Assembly (NCBI RefSeq): GCF_007677725.1
Contig: NZ_VEDF01000005.1
Span: 268,491-332,490 of the forward strand
Direction of reading: 5' to 3'
From: Pseudomonas sp. URMO17WK12:I11
Lineage (GTDB): Bacteria > Pseudomonadota > Gammaproteobacteria > Pseudomonadales > Pseudomonadaceae
Length of the DNA stretch: 64,000 nt
Made by a program: the position numbers and the translations under genes. The notes under the pieces were generated by a model. It saw only the letters and a program-made list of their open reading frames with translations. It made no database searches and was not told the DNA's origin. Shown piece after piece: positions 1-10,015 of the stretch (within the stretch, counting starts at the first letter, position 1; each line of letters starts with the position of its first letter).

Positions 1-61
1 ACAAGGTTAACGGCAGGCGCGCTCAAGAACAAGCAATACCGTCAACTATGTCTAAATGCCA

Positions 62-937
62 TTACTGGGCTTTCTGCTTTTCAAGCGCCACTTGATAGAG
101 CAGGTTCTTGCGCACACCGGTGATCTGCGCCGCCAAGGCCGCTGCTTTTTTCAGCGGCAGCTCAGCCAGCAGAAGATCGAGCACGCGCTGCGCTTCGGTA
201 CTGATCGCCTCTTCACCCTGTGGCGCTGTCCAACCCCCCACCAGCACTACGCACTCGCCGCGCTGCTGATTGCTGTCGCCAGCGACGAACGCCCGCAGCT
301 CGGCCAGAGGCAGACCCTTGAGGGTTTCGAACGTTTTCGTCAGTTCCCGCCCCAGCAATGCCGGGCGCTCGCCACCGAACACCGCCTCCATGTCTTCGAG
401 GCATTCGAGGATGCGGTGCGGCGCTTCATAGAAGATCAGTGTGCGGGGCTCCTCCTTCACCTGCTCCAGGCGCGCACGACGAGCGGCAGCCTTGGCTGGC
501 AGGAACCCTTCGAAGATGAAACGATCCGACGGCAGTCCCGCCGCCGACAGCGCCGCGATCAAGGCACAGGCACCTGGCACCGGCACCACCTGCACGCCAG
601 CGGCGCGCGCCTGCCGCACCAGGTGGTAGCCAGGGTCGGAAATCAACGGCGTGCCGGCATCGGAAACCAGCGCCACGTCCTCACCGGCCAGCAGCTTGGT
701 GATGAACCGCCCGCCTTCGTCGCGCTCGTTATGCTCATGACACGCGGCCAGGGGCGTCTCGATGCCGAAGTGCTGCAGCAGACGGACCGAATGCCGGGTA
801 TCCTCGGCGGCGATCAGGGCGACATCGGCCAGCACCTTGAGCGCTCTGGCGCTGATGTCGTCAAGGTTGCCGATGGGGGTCGCGACCACATACAGCGTAC
901 CCATGGTGGATTTCGAAGCCCCGGCCACATCAATCAC
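62..937 (-). CDS. rsmI: 16S rRNA (cytidine1402-2'-O)-methyltransferase RsmI
   Basis: RsmI uses SAM to methylate the ribose of C1402 in the 16S rRNA decoding centre. The protein shows the tetrapyrrole-methylase fold signatures of the family: [17 protein letters not shown] near the N terminus, AAEDTRH about 30 residues later, and [12 protein letters not shown]. The start is uncertain: in-frame GTGs lie at 946 and 937 and an ATG at 904. A GGCAGG sequence abuts the 946 GTG but sits 9 bases before the 937 GTG, so 937 was chosen; conserved sequence begins just after the 904 ATG. The gene is divergent from lpoA, as is usual in Pseudomonas. The 61 bases after its stop hold no gene that I can see. Confidence 0.93.
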   Translation of the reverse strand: MIDVAGASKSTMGTLYVVATPIGNLDDISARALKVLADVALIAAEDTRHSVRLLQHFGIETPLAACHEHNERDEGGRFITKLLAGEDVALVSDAGTPLISDPGYHLVRQARAAGVQVVPVPGACALIAALSAAGLPSDRFIFEGFLPAKAAARRARLEQVKEEPRTLIFYEAPHRILECLEDMEAVFGGERPALLGRELTKTFETLKGLPLAELRAFVAGDSNQQRGECVVLVGGWTAPQGEEAISTEAQRVLDLLLAELPLKKAAALAAQITGVRKNLLYQVALEKQKAQ

Positions 938-1125
938 TGCTAACACCCTGCCTTTCGGATCAAAGGCGCCATTGTAGCCCGAGCGCCGGTTACACAGCGC
1001 AAAGAACTTGACCGGCGAGCGGCGAAGCGGCGCCTATAGTGAAGGTTCTGCCATCGGCGGATCGCGCCCCGGCCGCCGCTTGGGTACAATCGCCGACCAA
1101 CTTGATCGAGTAACAGGACCCTTAC

Positions 1126-2943
1126 ATGATCGCTTGCCTGCGGCTGTTCACAGCCCTCTGCTTCGCTGCCCTGCTGGCAGCTTGCGCCAGCTCGCCCTCA
1201 TCCAGCCTGGGTGAGTTGCCACGCACGCCGGATGCCAGCATCGAGCAACTGCTCGAACAGGCGGCTTCCAGCAAGTCTGCGCAAGATGCCGCCCTGCTGC
1301 GCCTGAGCGCCGCCGACCTGGCCTATAAGCAGAAGGACTTCCCACGCGCCGCACGTATCCTGGAACAGGTGCCGATCGAGTCGCTCAAGCCTGCGCAGCA
1401 GATTTTTGCAGCCACCCTGGGCGCGGAGCTGGCCATGAGCCGCAACCAGCCCAAGGCTGCCCTGAGCGCCCTGTCCCACCCGAGCCTGCAGCACCTCGCC
1501 GAGCTGCCTGCCGAACAGCAGGTACGCACCTACAGCGTGCATGCTGCAGCCCTCGAAGCCGACGGTCAGGCCCTTGCAGCCGCCCAGCAGCGCGTGCTGC
1601 TCAGCCCGCTGCTCAGTGGCGCTGCTGCCAGCGCCAACAACGACGCGACCTGGGCCCTGGTCGCTGCGCTGCCCGCCGAGCAGCTGCAACAGCCTGCCAG
1701 CGACCCCGTGTTGGCTGGCTGGACCAGTCTGGCACTGGCTGTAAAAAGCGCTGGCACCCTTGAACAGCAGCAAGCGGCCATCGACACCTGGCGCCAACAG
1801 CATCCTGACCACCCGGCCGCCAAGCAACTGCCGAGCGCCCTGGCCAAGCTCAAGGAACTGGCTAGCCAGCCGCTGACCAAGATCGCCCTGCTGCTGCCAC
1901 AGGAAGGCCCACTGGCCGGCGTCGCCCGGGCGCTGCGCGATGGCTTCATGGCCGCGCACTTCCAGGCCCAGCAAGCCGGCCAGCAGGCCCCGGCGGTACA
2001 GGTCTACGACAGTTCGCGCATCGGCTCGCTGGAAGACTTCTACCGCCAGGCGCAAGCCGATGGCGTACAACTGGTGGTCGGGCCGCTGGAAAAGCCGCTG
2101 GTGAAAAAGCTCGCCGCCAATCCACAGTTGCCCCTCACCACCCTGGCTCTGAACTACGCCGACGCCGGTCAGCAAGCGCCCGCGCAGCTGTTCCAGTTCG
2201 GCTTGGCTGCTGAAGACGAAGCCCGTGAGGTCTCCCGCCGCGCGCGTGCCGACGGCATGGTCCGCGCCGCAGCAATGGTGCCCAGCGGTGAATGGGGCGA
2301 TCGCGTACTGGCTGCCTTCCGCCAGGACTGGGAGAGCAACGGTGGCACCATTGTCGCCGCTGAGCGCATCGCGCAGCCAGTAGCCCTGGCCCAACAGATC
2401 GCCAACATGTTCCAGTTGCGCCAGAGCGAAGGCCGTGCCCAGAGCATGCAGAGCGCTGTCGGCGGCAATGTCGCTGCGCAGCCCTCGCGACGCCAGGACA
2501 TCGAGTTCATCTTCCTCGCCTCTACCCCACAACAGGCTCAGCAGATCAAGCCGACTCTGAACTTCCAGTACGCCGGCGACGTGCCGGTCTACGCCACCTC
2601 GAACCTGTACAGCGCCAGCGGTGACGTGAACCAGTACAACGACATGAACGGCATTCGCTTCTGCGAAACGCCGTGGCTGCTCGACACCAGCAACAGCCTG
2701 CGCCAGCAGGTGGTGCAACAGTGGCCGCAGGCTGCGGGCAGCATCGGCCGCCTGTATGCGATGGGCGTCGATGCCTATGCCCTGGCACCGCGCCTGGGCC
2801 AGCTCAAGGCATTGCCGGACAACCGCATCCAGGGCCTGTCCGGTAGCCTGAGCATGAACCCCAGCCAGCGGATCGAGCGCCAGCTGCCGTGGGCCGAGTT
2901 CGCCGGTGGCCAGGTCAAACGCCTGCCGGACACCCCGCGCTGA
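1126..2943 (+). CDS. lpoA: Penicillin-binding protein activator lipoprotein LpoA
   Basis: LpoA is an outer-membrane lipoprotein that reaches through the periplasm to activate the peptidoglycan synthase PBP1a. The 605-residue product starts with a lipoprotein signal peptide whose lipobox ends LLAAC (Cys about residue 20). An alanine/glutamine-rich helical TPR-like region follows to about residue 240. The C-terminal half resembles a periplasmic-binding-protein fold (KIALLLPQEGPLAGVARALRDG, then a VQLVVGPLEKPLVKKL segment). The ATG is at 1126. The stop overlaps the yraN start (TGATG), so the two genes are co-transcribed. The order lpoA-yraN-gmhA/diaA-BON lipoprotein is the same as around E. coli yraM. 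Confidence 0.92.
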   Translation: MIACLRLFTALCFAALLAACASSPSSSLGELPRTPDASIEQLLEQAASSKSAQDAALLRLSAADLAYKQKDFPRAARILEQVPIESLKPAQQIFAATLGAELAMSRNQPKAALSALSHPSLQHLAELPAEQQVRTYSVHAAALEADGQALAAAQQRVLLSPLLSGAAASANNDATWALVAALPAEQLQQPASDPVLAGWTSLALAVKSAGTLEQQQAAIDTWRQQHPDHPAAKQLPSALAKLKELASQPLTKIALLLPQEGPLAGVARALRDGFMAAHFQAQQAGQQAPAVQVYDSSRIGSLEDFYRQAQADGVQLVVGPLEKPLVKKLAANPQLPLTTLALNYADAGQQAPAQLFQFGLAAEDEAREVSRRARADGMVRAAAMVPSGEWGDRVLAAFRQDWESNGGTIVAAERIAQPVALAQQIANMFQLRQSEGRAQSMQSAVGGNVAAQPSRRQDIEFIFLASTPQQAQQIKPTLNFQYAGDVPVYATSNLYSASGDVNQYNDMNGIRFCETPWLLDTSNSLRQQVVQQWPQAAGSIGRLYAMGVDAYALAPRLGQLKALPDNRIQGLSGSLSMNPSQRIERQLPWAEFAGGQVKRLPDTPR

Positions 2944-3314
2944 TGCCAGACGCATCGTCGACCAGCGCCGGCCAGGCTGCGGAAAACCAGGCCCTTGGCT
3001 ACCTGCAAGGGCACGGCCTGCAGTTGCTGGCGCGCAATTGGCGATGCAAGGGCGGCGAGCTTGATCTGGTCATGCTCGACGCCGATACAGTAGTATTCGT
3101 CGAAGTCCGCTATCGCTTGCACGCAGGCTTCGGTGGCGCCCTCGGCAGTGTCGACGGGCGCAAGCAGCAACGGCTGGTGCTTGCCGCAACGCTGTTCCTG
3201 CAGAAGGAGTCGCGCTGGGCCGACTACCCTTGTCGCTTCGACGTTGTCGCCCTGCAAGGCAGCCAGCATGCAGGGCGGCCGCTGCAATGGCTGAAAAACG
3301 CCTTCGAATGCTGA
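2943..3314 (+). CDS. yraN: YraN/UPF0102 family endonuclease-fold protein
   Basis: A 123-residue member of the UPF0102 family, which has a restriction-endonuclease-like fold and no settled cellular role. The visible family motif is GGELDLVMLDADTVVFVEVRYR, carrying the acidic residues and the E-V-R/K core of the nuclease fold; RFDVVAL near the C terminus is also typical. The start at 2943 overlaps the lpoA stop by one base and begins the protein MPDASST. A start further upstream would run inside lpoA and is not supported. Confidence 0.88.
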   Translation: MPDASSTSAGQAAENQALGYLQGHGLQLLARNWRCKGGELDLVMLDADTVVFVEVRYRLHAGFGGALGSVDGRKQQRLVLAATLFLQKESRWADYPCRFDVVALQGSQHAGRPLQWLKNAFEC

Positions 3315-3391
3315 ACCCACTTCGATTTTCTAGCGCTATGTTTCGCGGGCAGGTCCTGGTTGCGCGCAGCAACGGCCACCGCCCCACTTAA

Positions 3392-4569
<1,178 letters not shown>

Positions 4570-4625
4570 TCGGCCGCTGGCGCGCGCCAGCGCTGGCTTT
4601 ACCTGGGAAACACGGGAAACACCGC

Positions 4626-4844
4626 ATGAAACAGCTTCTGCTACCGACCCTGCTGCTCGGCACGCTGGCCACCCTGGCCGGCTGCTCGACGCCAAGCGTC
4701 ATCACCCTCAACGATGGCCGTGAAATCCATGCCGTCGATGCGCCGAAGTTCGACAGCGACTCAGGCTTTTACGAACTGCAGCAACTGGACGGCAAGCGCA
4801 CCCGCGTCAATCGTGACCAGATCCGCACCATCACCGATCTGTAA
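4626..4844 (+). CDS. YgdI/YgdR-family small lipoprotein
   Basis: A 72-residue lipoprotein with a signal peptide and an LAGC lipobox (Cys20). A short beta-rich domain follows (VITLNDGREIHAVDAPKF, then DGKRTRVNRDQIRTI), typical of the DUF903/YgdI family; the function of the family is unknown. The ATG at 4626 was chosen because it places a signal peptide at the N terminus; the longer open frame upstream reads through another gene. It is the last gene before a strong terminator. Confidence 0.85.
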   Translation: MKQLLLPTLLLGTLATLAGCSTPSVITLNDGREIHAVDAPKFDSDSGFYELQQLDGKRTRVNRDQIRTITDL

Positions 4845-4865
4845 GCGCAGCCGAGCCCTGAAAAA

Positions 4866-4891
4866 GGCGATCCACGTGGATCGCCTTTTTT
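4866..4891. terminator. Bidirectional rho-independent terminator between the lpoA cluster and sspB
   Basis: An 8-bp stem, GGCGATCC / GGATCGCC (4866-4873 and 4878-4885), has an ACGT loop and is followed by TTTTTT. A run of five A precedes it at 4861-4865, so it can terminate transcription from both sides. It sits exactly between two convergent operons. Confidence 0.85.
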
Positions 4892-4892
4892 G

Positions 4893-5324
4893 TTACTTGA
4901 CCACCTTCAGACTAGGCCGCCCGCTGGGGCGTGGCGGTTGGCCACCGCCCTCGGGTGGGCCGTCGTCGTCCGGCTCGACGCCTTCTTCTTCCAGCTCATC
5001 GTCTTCCATCAACGGCGGCTCCAGCTCGAAGACCATACCCTGGCCATTCTCCCGAGCATAGATGCCCAGGATGGCGCCAGCAGGCACGAACAGCGAGTGG
5101 GCAACTCCACTGAAGCGACCTTCGAAACTGACCGCGTCATTGTCCATGTGCAGGTTGCGCACGGCGCTGGGCGAGATGTTCAGCACGATCTGGCCATCAC
5201 TGGCAAAGCCTTGCGGAACCTGGACCTTCGGGTATTCGGCATTGACCAGCATATGCGGGGTGCAATCGTTGTCGACGATCCACTCATACAGTGCTCGTAC
5301 CAGATAGGGGCGACTGGAGTTCAT
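4893..5324 (-). CDS. sspB: ClpXP protease specificity-enhancing factor SspB
   Basis: SspB is the adaptor that binds ssrA-tagged proteins and delivers them to ClpXP. The 143-residue product has the conserved N-terminal substrate-binding domain (RPYLVRALYEWIVDNDCTPH). An acidic, glycine/proline-rich linker leads to the C-terminal ClpX-binding tail RPSLKVVK, which matches the known RPALRVVK of E. coli. The start MNSSRPYL at 5324 was preferred over an in-frame ATG at 5360 because it fits the family and has a GGAG-like sequence before it. It is the second gene of the sspA-sspB operon. Confidence 0.94.
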   Translation of the reverse strand: MNSSRPYLVRALYEWIVDNDCTPHMLVNAEYPKVQVPQGFASDGQIVLNISPSAVRNLHMDNDAVSFEGRFSGVAHSLFVPAGAILGIYARENGQGMVFELEPPLMEDDELEEEGVEPDDDGPPEGGGQPPRPSGRPSLKVVK

Positions 5325-5334
5325 CAACGGCTCC

Positions 5335-5958
5335 TTAAAGCTTGCGCATTTCACGCTCAACGGACGACAGGCTCGCCTGGAAGGGCTCGCGGGCGAACTG
5401 TCGCTCCATGTAATCCAGCAGCGGCTTGGCTTGCCGCGGCAATTCGATACCCATCACCGGCAAACGCCAGAGGATGGGCAATAGACAACAATCGACCAGG
5501 CTTTGCTCCTCGCTCATGAAGCAAGCGAACTCGCCGAACAACGGCGACACCCCGGTCAAGCTCTCGCGCAAGGCCTTGCGCGCGTCGCTGCGCGCCGCCT
5601 CGGCACTGCGTGGGTCGAGAATGGTATCGGCCAGCGCGCACCAATCACGCTGAATACGGTGGATCAGCAGGCGGCTGTTGCCACGCGCGACCGGATAAAC
5701 CGGCATCAACGGCGGATGCGGGTAACGCTCCTCGAGGTATTCCATCACCACGGTCGGCTCGTACAACGCCAGGTCGCGATCGACCAGGGTCGGCACGCTG
5801 CCGTAAGGATTGACCTCTGCAAGCTTGGCCGGCGGGCGTGCAGGCTCGACATCAATGATCTGCACAGCAATGCCCTTTTCGGCAAGCACCAGGCGAATCC
5901 GATGTGAATAGTGATCAGCCGGATCGGAATAACAGGCTAACCGGTTGGTTGCGCCCAT
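5335..5958 (-). CDS. sspA: Stringent starvation protein A (GST-fold RNA polymerase-associated protein)
   Basis: A 207-residue protein with a glutathione-S-transferase fold: an N-terminal thioredoxin-like half ([20 protein letters not shown], then [20 protein letters not shown]) and a helical C-terminal half. SspA family proteins bind RNA polymerase rather than act as transferases, and affect stationary-phase and virulence gene expression. The gene lies directly upstream of sspB with a 10-base gap, and downstream of petABC on the same strand. Confidence 0.94.
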   Translation of the reverse strand: MGATNRLACYSDPADHYSHRIRLVLAEKGIAVQIIDVEPARPPAKLAEVNPYGSVPTLVDRDLALYEPTVVMEYLEERYPHPPLMPVYPVARGNSRLLIHRIQRDWCALADTILDPRSAEAARSDARKALRESLTGVSPLFGEFACFMSEEQSLVDCCLLPILWRLPVMGIELPRQAKPLLDYMERQFAREPFQASLSSVEREMRKL

Positions 5959-6001
5959 GTAGCGCCTCCTCGCAGGGAATACATGTCAACTCTAAATGAA
6001 A

Positions 6002-6049
6002 ACGCGCCTGGGGCACCCTGGCATTTCTGTCAGGGCGCCCCAGGCGCGT
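6002..6049 (-). terminator. Rho-independent terminator of petABC
   Basis: A perfect 13-bp stem (6002-6014 with 6037-6049, arms ACGCGCCTGGGGC and complement) carries a loop that can itself pair further (CCCTG/CAGGG). On the minus strand it is followed by TTTT and lies just after the petC stop. It separates petABC from sspA. Confidence 0.82.
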
Positions 6050-6073
6050 TCAACTACCAGAACTACTGCGTGA

Positions 6074-6853
6074 TCAGTGCACGTCCTTCCAGAATTCGCG
6101 CTTGAGCAAATAGGCGAATACGAAGAAGAAAGCCAGGTACAGCAACACGTAGGTACCGATGCGCTGGCTTTCCAGTTTGACCGGGTTGGCCGAATAGGCC
6201 AGGAAGGTCACCAGGTTCTTGACCTTCTCGTCGAACTGCTCGGCGCTCAGGGTACCGGAATTCGGCGTAACGGTCAGCTGGTCGCAGGCTTCGTGGGTCA
6301 GCGGGCTGCCGGTCAATGGGTCAAATTGTTTCTTGCCATCGACCACCATCTGCACCTGCTTGCAACCAATCACCTGGTTACCCTGCAGCCCCACCAGCAC
6401 ATTCGGCATGCCGACATTGGGGAAGACCTTGTTGTTCACGCCATAGGGCCGCGACTTGTCCTCATAGAAGCTGCGCAGGTAGCTGTACAGCCAATCGTTG
6501 CCACGCACCCGTGCAACCAGGGTCAGGTCTGGCGGCGCTGCGCCGAACCAGGTCTTGGCGTCGTTGGGCTGCATGCCGATCTGCATGTGATCGCCAATCT
6601 TGGCACCGGTGAATACCAATTTTTCCAGCATCAGCTCATGGGGAATGCCCAGGTCATCGGCGACCCGCTCGTAGCGTTGGAACTTGGTGCTGTGGCAACC
6701 CATGCAATAGTTGGCGAAGGTACGCGCGCCGTCTTGCATGGCGGCTTTGTCGGTGAGGTCGATATCGACCTTGTCCAGCTCCATGCCGTGCTCGGCGGCG
6801 AAGGTAAAGGCAGGCATCACGGCCAATAACAGTACTGCAATCAACTTTTTCAT
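6074..6853 (-). CDS. petC: Cytochrome c1, ubiquinol-cytochrome c reductase
   Basis: Cytochrome c1 takes electrons from the Rieske centre and passes them to soluble or membrane cytochrome c. The 259-residue product has a cleavable signal peptide, the covalent haem motif CMGCH (about residues 51-55), and one C-terminal transmembrane anchor (YVLLYLAFFFVFAYLL) ending in KREFWKDVH. It is the third gene of petABC; its start codon abuts the cytochrome b stop. Confidence 0.95.
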   Translation of the reverse strand: MKKLIAVLLLAVMPAFTFAAEHGMELDKVDIDLTDKAAMQDGARTFANYCMGCHSTKFQRYERVADDLGIPHELMLEKLVFTGAKIGDHMQIGMQPNDAKTWFGAAPPDLTLVARVRGNDWLYSYLRSFYEDKSRPYGVNNKVFPNVGMPNVLVGLQGNQVIGCKQVQMVVDGKKQFDPLTGSPLTHEACDQLTVTPNSGTLSAEQFDEKVKNLVTFLAYSANPVKLESQRIGTYVLLYLAFFFVFAYLLKREFWKDVH

Positions 6854-8067
6854 CAGCCAGTCACCCTTTCCGGAACCGGTTTGGTCTTCTCAAGCCTTGT
6901 GTAGAACGGCATCAACAGGAAGTAGGCGAAATACAGCACCGTGCACGCCTGCGACAGCAAGGTGCGACCAGGTGTGGGCGCCAGTACGCCGAGCACGCCG
7001 AGCGTGACGAAGGCGATGCAGAACAACAGCAGGAAGACTTTGCTGATCCAGCCCTTGTAGCGCATGGAACGTACCGGGCTGCGATCGAGCCAGGGCAGCA
7101 CGAACAGCACGGCGATGGCGGCGCCCATGGCGATCACGCCCATGAGCTTGTCCGGCACCGCGCGCAAGATCGCGTAGAACGGCGTGAAGTACCAGACGGG
7201 GGCGATATGCTCGGGCGTCTTGAACGCGTTGGCCTGCTCGAAGTTAGGTTTCTCCAGGAAGTAACCGCCCATCTCAGGGAAGAAGAACACCACAGCGCAG
7301 AACACGAAGAGGAACACCACCACGCCGACGATATCCTTGACGGTGTAGTAAGGATGGAACGGAATGCCGTCCAGTGGGATGCCGTTCTCGTCCTTGTGCT
7401 TCTTGATGTCGATGCCGTCAGGGTTGTTCGAGCCGACTTCGTGCAGGGCCAGAATATGCAGCACGACCAGGCCGAGAATCACGATGGGCAGTGCCACGAC
7501 ATGCAAGGCGAAGAAGCGGTTGAGGGTGATGCCGGAGATCAGGTAGTCACCGCGGATCCATTGGGTCAGGTCGTCACCGATCAACGGAATGGCGCCGAAC
7601 AGCGAGATGATCACCTGGGCCCCCCAGTACGACATCTGCCCCCACGGCAGCAGATAGCCCATGAACGCCTCGGCCATCAGTGCCAGGTAGATCAGCATGC
7701 CGAACAGCCACACCAGCTCACGGGGCTTCTGGTAAGAGCCGTAGAGCAGGCCGCGGAACATGTGCAGGTAGACCACGATGAAGAAGGCCGAGGCACCGGT
7801 GGAATGCATGTAGCGCAAGATCCAACCGTACTCGACATCACGCATGATGTATTCGACCGAGGCGAACGCCTCTTCGGCCGAGGGCGTGAAGCTCATGGTC
7901 AGCCACACGCCGGTGACGAGCTGGTTGACCAGCACCAGCAACGCCAGCGAGCCGAAGAAGTACAGGAAGTTGAAGTTCTTCGGCGCGTAATACTTGCTCA
8001 GGTGGTCTTCCCACATTTTGGTTGCGGGGAAGCGAGCGTCGATCCAGTCCATGAATTTGCTCATCAT
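6853..8067 (-). CDS. petB: Cytochrome b of the bc1 complex
   Basis: This integral-membrane subunit carries both b haems and the two quinone sites. At 404 residues it contains the full eight-helix cytochrome b. Visible landmarks are GYLLPWGQMSYWGAQV in the Qo region, FALHVVALPIVILGLVVLH with haem-ligand histidines, and PVWYFTPFYAILRAVP. The last stretch carries PVWY where the classical Qo motif is PEWY. An ATG one codon inside (8064) is an equally good start. It overlaps the petA stop by four bases. Confidence 0.95.
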   Translation of the reverse strand: MMSKFMDWIDARFPATKMWEDHLSKYYAPKNFNFLYFFGSLALLVLVNQLVTGVWLTMSFTPSAEEAFASVEYIMRDVEYGWILRYMHSTGASAFFIVVYLHMFRGLLYGSYQKPRELVWLFGMLIYLALMAEAFMGYLLPWGQMSYWGAQVIISLFGAIPLIGDDLTQWIRGDYLISGITLNRFFALHVVALPIVILGLVVLHILALHEVGSNNPDGIDIKKHKDENGIPLDGIPFHPYYTVKDIVGVVVFLFVFCAVVFFFPEMGGYFLEKPNFEQANAFKTPEHIAPVWYFTPFYAILRAVPDKLMGVIAMGAAIAVLFVLPWLDRSPVRSMRYKGWISKVFLLLFCIAFVTLGVLGVLAPTPGRTLLSQACTVLYFAYFLLMPFYTRLEKTKPVPERVTG

Positions 8068-8657
8068 GCGTTCTCCTGGTCGACGCCAATGACGACGATG
8101 TCGTCCGACTCATAGGAATGCGGCGGCACTGGCAGATTCAGGGGTGCCGGTTGGGATTTGTAGACACGACCGGCCAGGTCGTAGTGCGAGCCATGGCAAG
8201 GGCAGAAATAGCCGCCGACCCACTTTGGCCCAAGGTCGACGGGCGCGACTTCCGGGCGGAAGGTCGGCGAGCAACCCAGGTGGGTGCACAGCCCGACGAG
8301 CAACAGGATTTCCGGCTTGATCGCCCGGGTTTCGGGGTCGACATAGGCGGGTTGATCCGAGCTCTTGGAGAGCGGGTCTGAGAGATCGCCTTCGATCTTC
8401 TTCAGGTTGCCAAGGATTTCTGGCGTTCGGCGCAAAATGAATACCGGCTGCCCGCGCCATTCGGCGACCATCTGCTGCCCGGGTTCGATCTTGGCGATGT
8501 TGACCTTCACCGGTGCGCCTGCTGCCTTCGCCTTGGCACTGGGGAACCATGACCCCACGAACGGTACCGCAGCCCCCACCGCCCCCGCCGCCCCGACCAC
8601 GGACGTCGCGGCTACGAGGAAGCGGCGCCGGCCTGCGTTGACGCCGTCATTGCTCAT
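8064..8657 (-). CDS. petA: Rieske iron-sulfur subunit of the bc1 complex
   Basis: The 197-residue product begins with a Tat-type signal/anchor (RRRFLVAATSVVGAAGAVGA) for export of a folded 2Fe-2S protein. The cluster ligands are plain: CTHLGCSP and CPCHGSHYD. The subunit moves electrons from ubiquinol at the Qo site to cytochrome c1. It is the first gene of petABC, read leftward from a promoter in the 260-base gap before rpsI. Confidence 0.95.
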   Translation of the reverse strand: MSNDGVNAGRRRFLVAATSVVGAAGAVGAAVPFVGSWFPSAKAKAAGAPVKVNIAKIEPGQQMVAEWRGQPVFILRRTPEILGNLKKIEGDLSDPLSKSSDQPAYVDPETRAIKPEILLLVGLCTHLGCSPTFRPEVAPVDLGPKWVGGYFCPCHGSHYDLAGRVYKSQPAPLNLPVPPHSYESDDIVVIGVDQENA

Positions 8658-8740
8658 TCAGTCCTCTCCCATCAGCTTGCTTGGCCAGTTGTACCTGACC
8701 TGTAGTTAGGTTGTGTCTGTGGCACTAAAAGTTGGTCGCC

Positions 8741-8770
8741 ATGGTAAGAAACAAATCCACACAGTGACAA
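8741..8770 (-). promoter_or_regulatory. Candidate sigma-70 promoter of petABC
   Basis: Read on the minus strand: TTGTCA, an 18-base spacer, then TACCAT, about 85 bases before the petA start. This is a hand match to consensus with an acceptable spacer. Confidence 0.4.
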
Positions 8771-8866
8771 GGTGATTAGCCCTGCATAGGGCTACAACCC
8801 GCGCTTTGCTTGATCTGCGTCTATGCGACCAGTGGTCATGGACATGCTGAGAGGTTAGTTCAAACG

Positions 8867-8898
8867 CAAAAAAAAGCCCGGTTCCAAGGAACCGGGCT
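8867..8898 (-). terminator. Terminator of rplM-rpsI
   Basis: A 12-bp stem, AAGCCCGGTTCC / GGAACCGGGCTT (8873-8884 and 8887-8898), has a two-base loop. On the minus strand it is followed by a run of T (A run at 8867-8874 on the plus strand). It lies 22 bases after the rpsI stop. Confidence 0.88.
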
Positions 8899-8920
8899 TC
8901 TTTCGACTGCCGAAGCGCTA

Positions 8921-9313
8921 TTAACGCTTGGAGTACTGAGGACGCTTACGCGCTTTACGCAGACCCACTTTCTTACGCTCGACTTCACGAGCGTCGCGGG
9001 TGACGTAGCCAGCACGACGCAGAGCGCCACGCAGGGTTTCGTCGTATTCCATCAGAGCGCGGGTGATACCGTGACGGATCGCACCGGCTTGACCGCTGAC
9101 ACCACCACCGGAAACGGTGACGTAGATGTCGAACTTCTCAACGGTTTCGGTCAGTTCGAGTGGCTGACGAACAACCATGCGAGCAGTTTCGCGACCGAAG
9201 AACACGTCCAGAGAACGGTTGTTGATGGAAATGTTACCAGTACCCGGACGCAGGAAAACGCGAGCGGTTGCGGTCTTGCGACGGCCAGTGCCGTAATTTT
9301 GAGTCGCCGACAT
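8921..9313 (-). CDS. rpsI: 30S ribosomal protein S9
   Basis: A 130-residue S9: [18 protein letters not shown] at the N terminus and the basic tail [12 protein letters not shown], whose terminal SKR reaches the ribosomal P site. It is the second gene of the rplM-rpsI operon, 14 bases after rplM. Confidence 0.98.
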   Translation of the reverse strand: MSATQNYGTGRRKTATARVFLRPGTGNISINNRSLDVFFGRETARMVVRQPLELTETVEKFDIYVTVSGGGVSGQAGAIRHGITRALMEYDETLRGALRRAGYVTRDAREVERKKVGLRKARKRPQYSKR

Positions 9314-9327
9314 AATGAACTTTCCCG

Positions 9328-9756
9328 TTAGATCTTCAGTTCTTGAGGCTGCTGAGCAGTGTGTGGGTGAGCAGCACCCGCGTACACTTTCAGCTTACGG
9401 TACATGTCGCGACCCAGCGGGTTCTTAGGCAGCATGCCCTTGACCGCGGTTTCGATAACACGCTCAGGGGCTTTGGCGATCAACTTCTCGAAGTTGATTT
9501 CCTTGATGCCACCTGGGAAACCGGAGTGGGAGTAGTACATTTTGTCGGAAGACTTGGCGCCCGTCACACGAACCTGCTCGGCGTTGATCACGACGATGTA
9601 GTCGCCGGTGTCAACGTGAGGGGTGTATTCAGGTTTGTGTTTGCCACGCAGACGGGTAGCGATTTCGGTAGCCAGACGACCCAGGGTCTGGCCAGCGGCG
9701 TCGACTACGAACCACTCGCGCTTTACTGTTTCCGGTTTAGCAGTAAAAGTTTTCAT
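9328..9756 (-). CDS. rplM: 50S ribosomal protein L13
   Basis: A 142-residue L13, full length, with [15 protein letters not shown], the DYIVVINA stretch, and [19 protein letters not shown] near the C terminus. It is the first gene of the rplM-rpsI pair, behind a good sigma-70 promoter. Confidence 0.98.
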
Positions 9757-9799
9757 TCTCTAAAGCCTCAGAGGCCGCCCAGCGAAAAATAGACGGCGA

Positions 9800-9828
9800 A
9801 TCTTACTGGATAGTGCACAACTTGCCAA
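9800..9828 (-). promoter_or_regulatory. Sigma-70 promoter of rplM-rpsI
   Basis: On the minus strand TTGGCA, a 17-base spacer, and TAAGAT, giving a leader of about 40 bases before the rplM ATG. Four of six -35 bases and at least four of six -10 bases fit the consensus, with ideal spacing. Confidence 0.65.
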
Positions 9829-10015
9829 GGGCAAGCGCGCAGCCGAACACTGGCGCTATTGGGGGCTCGGGTCGGGCACGCCAATATTCGACGGGGGTTC
9901 TTCCTGCGTGGTGGTGCATCACTTCCGCCACATGGAGAGGGGCAGAATTATCCAGATTGCGCGAAAAATTTCAACCTGCTTTGATGGGCTTCTTAGCCAA
10001 TGGAGAGTCTTCCCG

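Noticed and set aside
1198..2955. 585-residue minus-strand frame opposite lpoA
   Set aside because: Antisense shadow of a confident lipoprotein gene; no start signal or motif.
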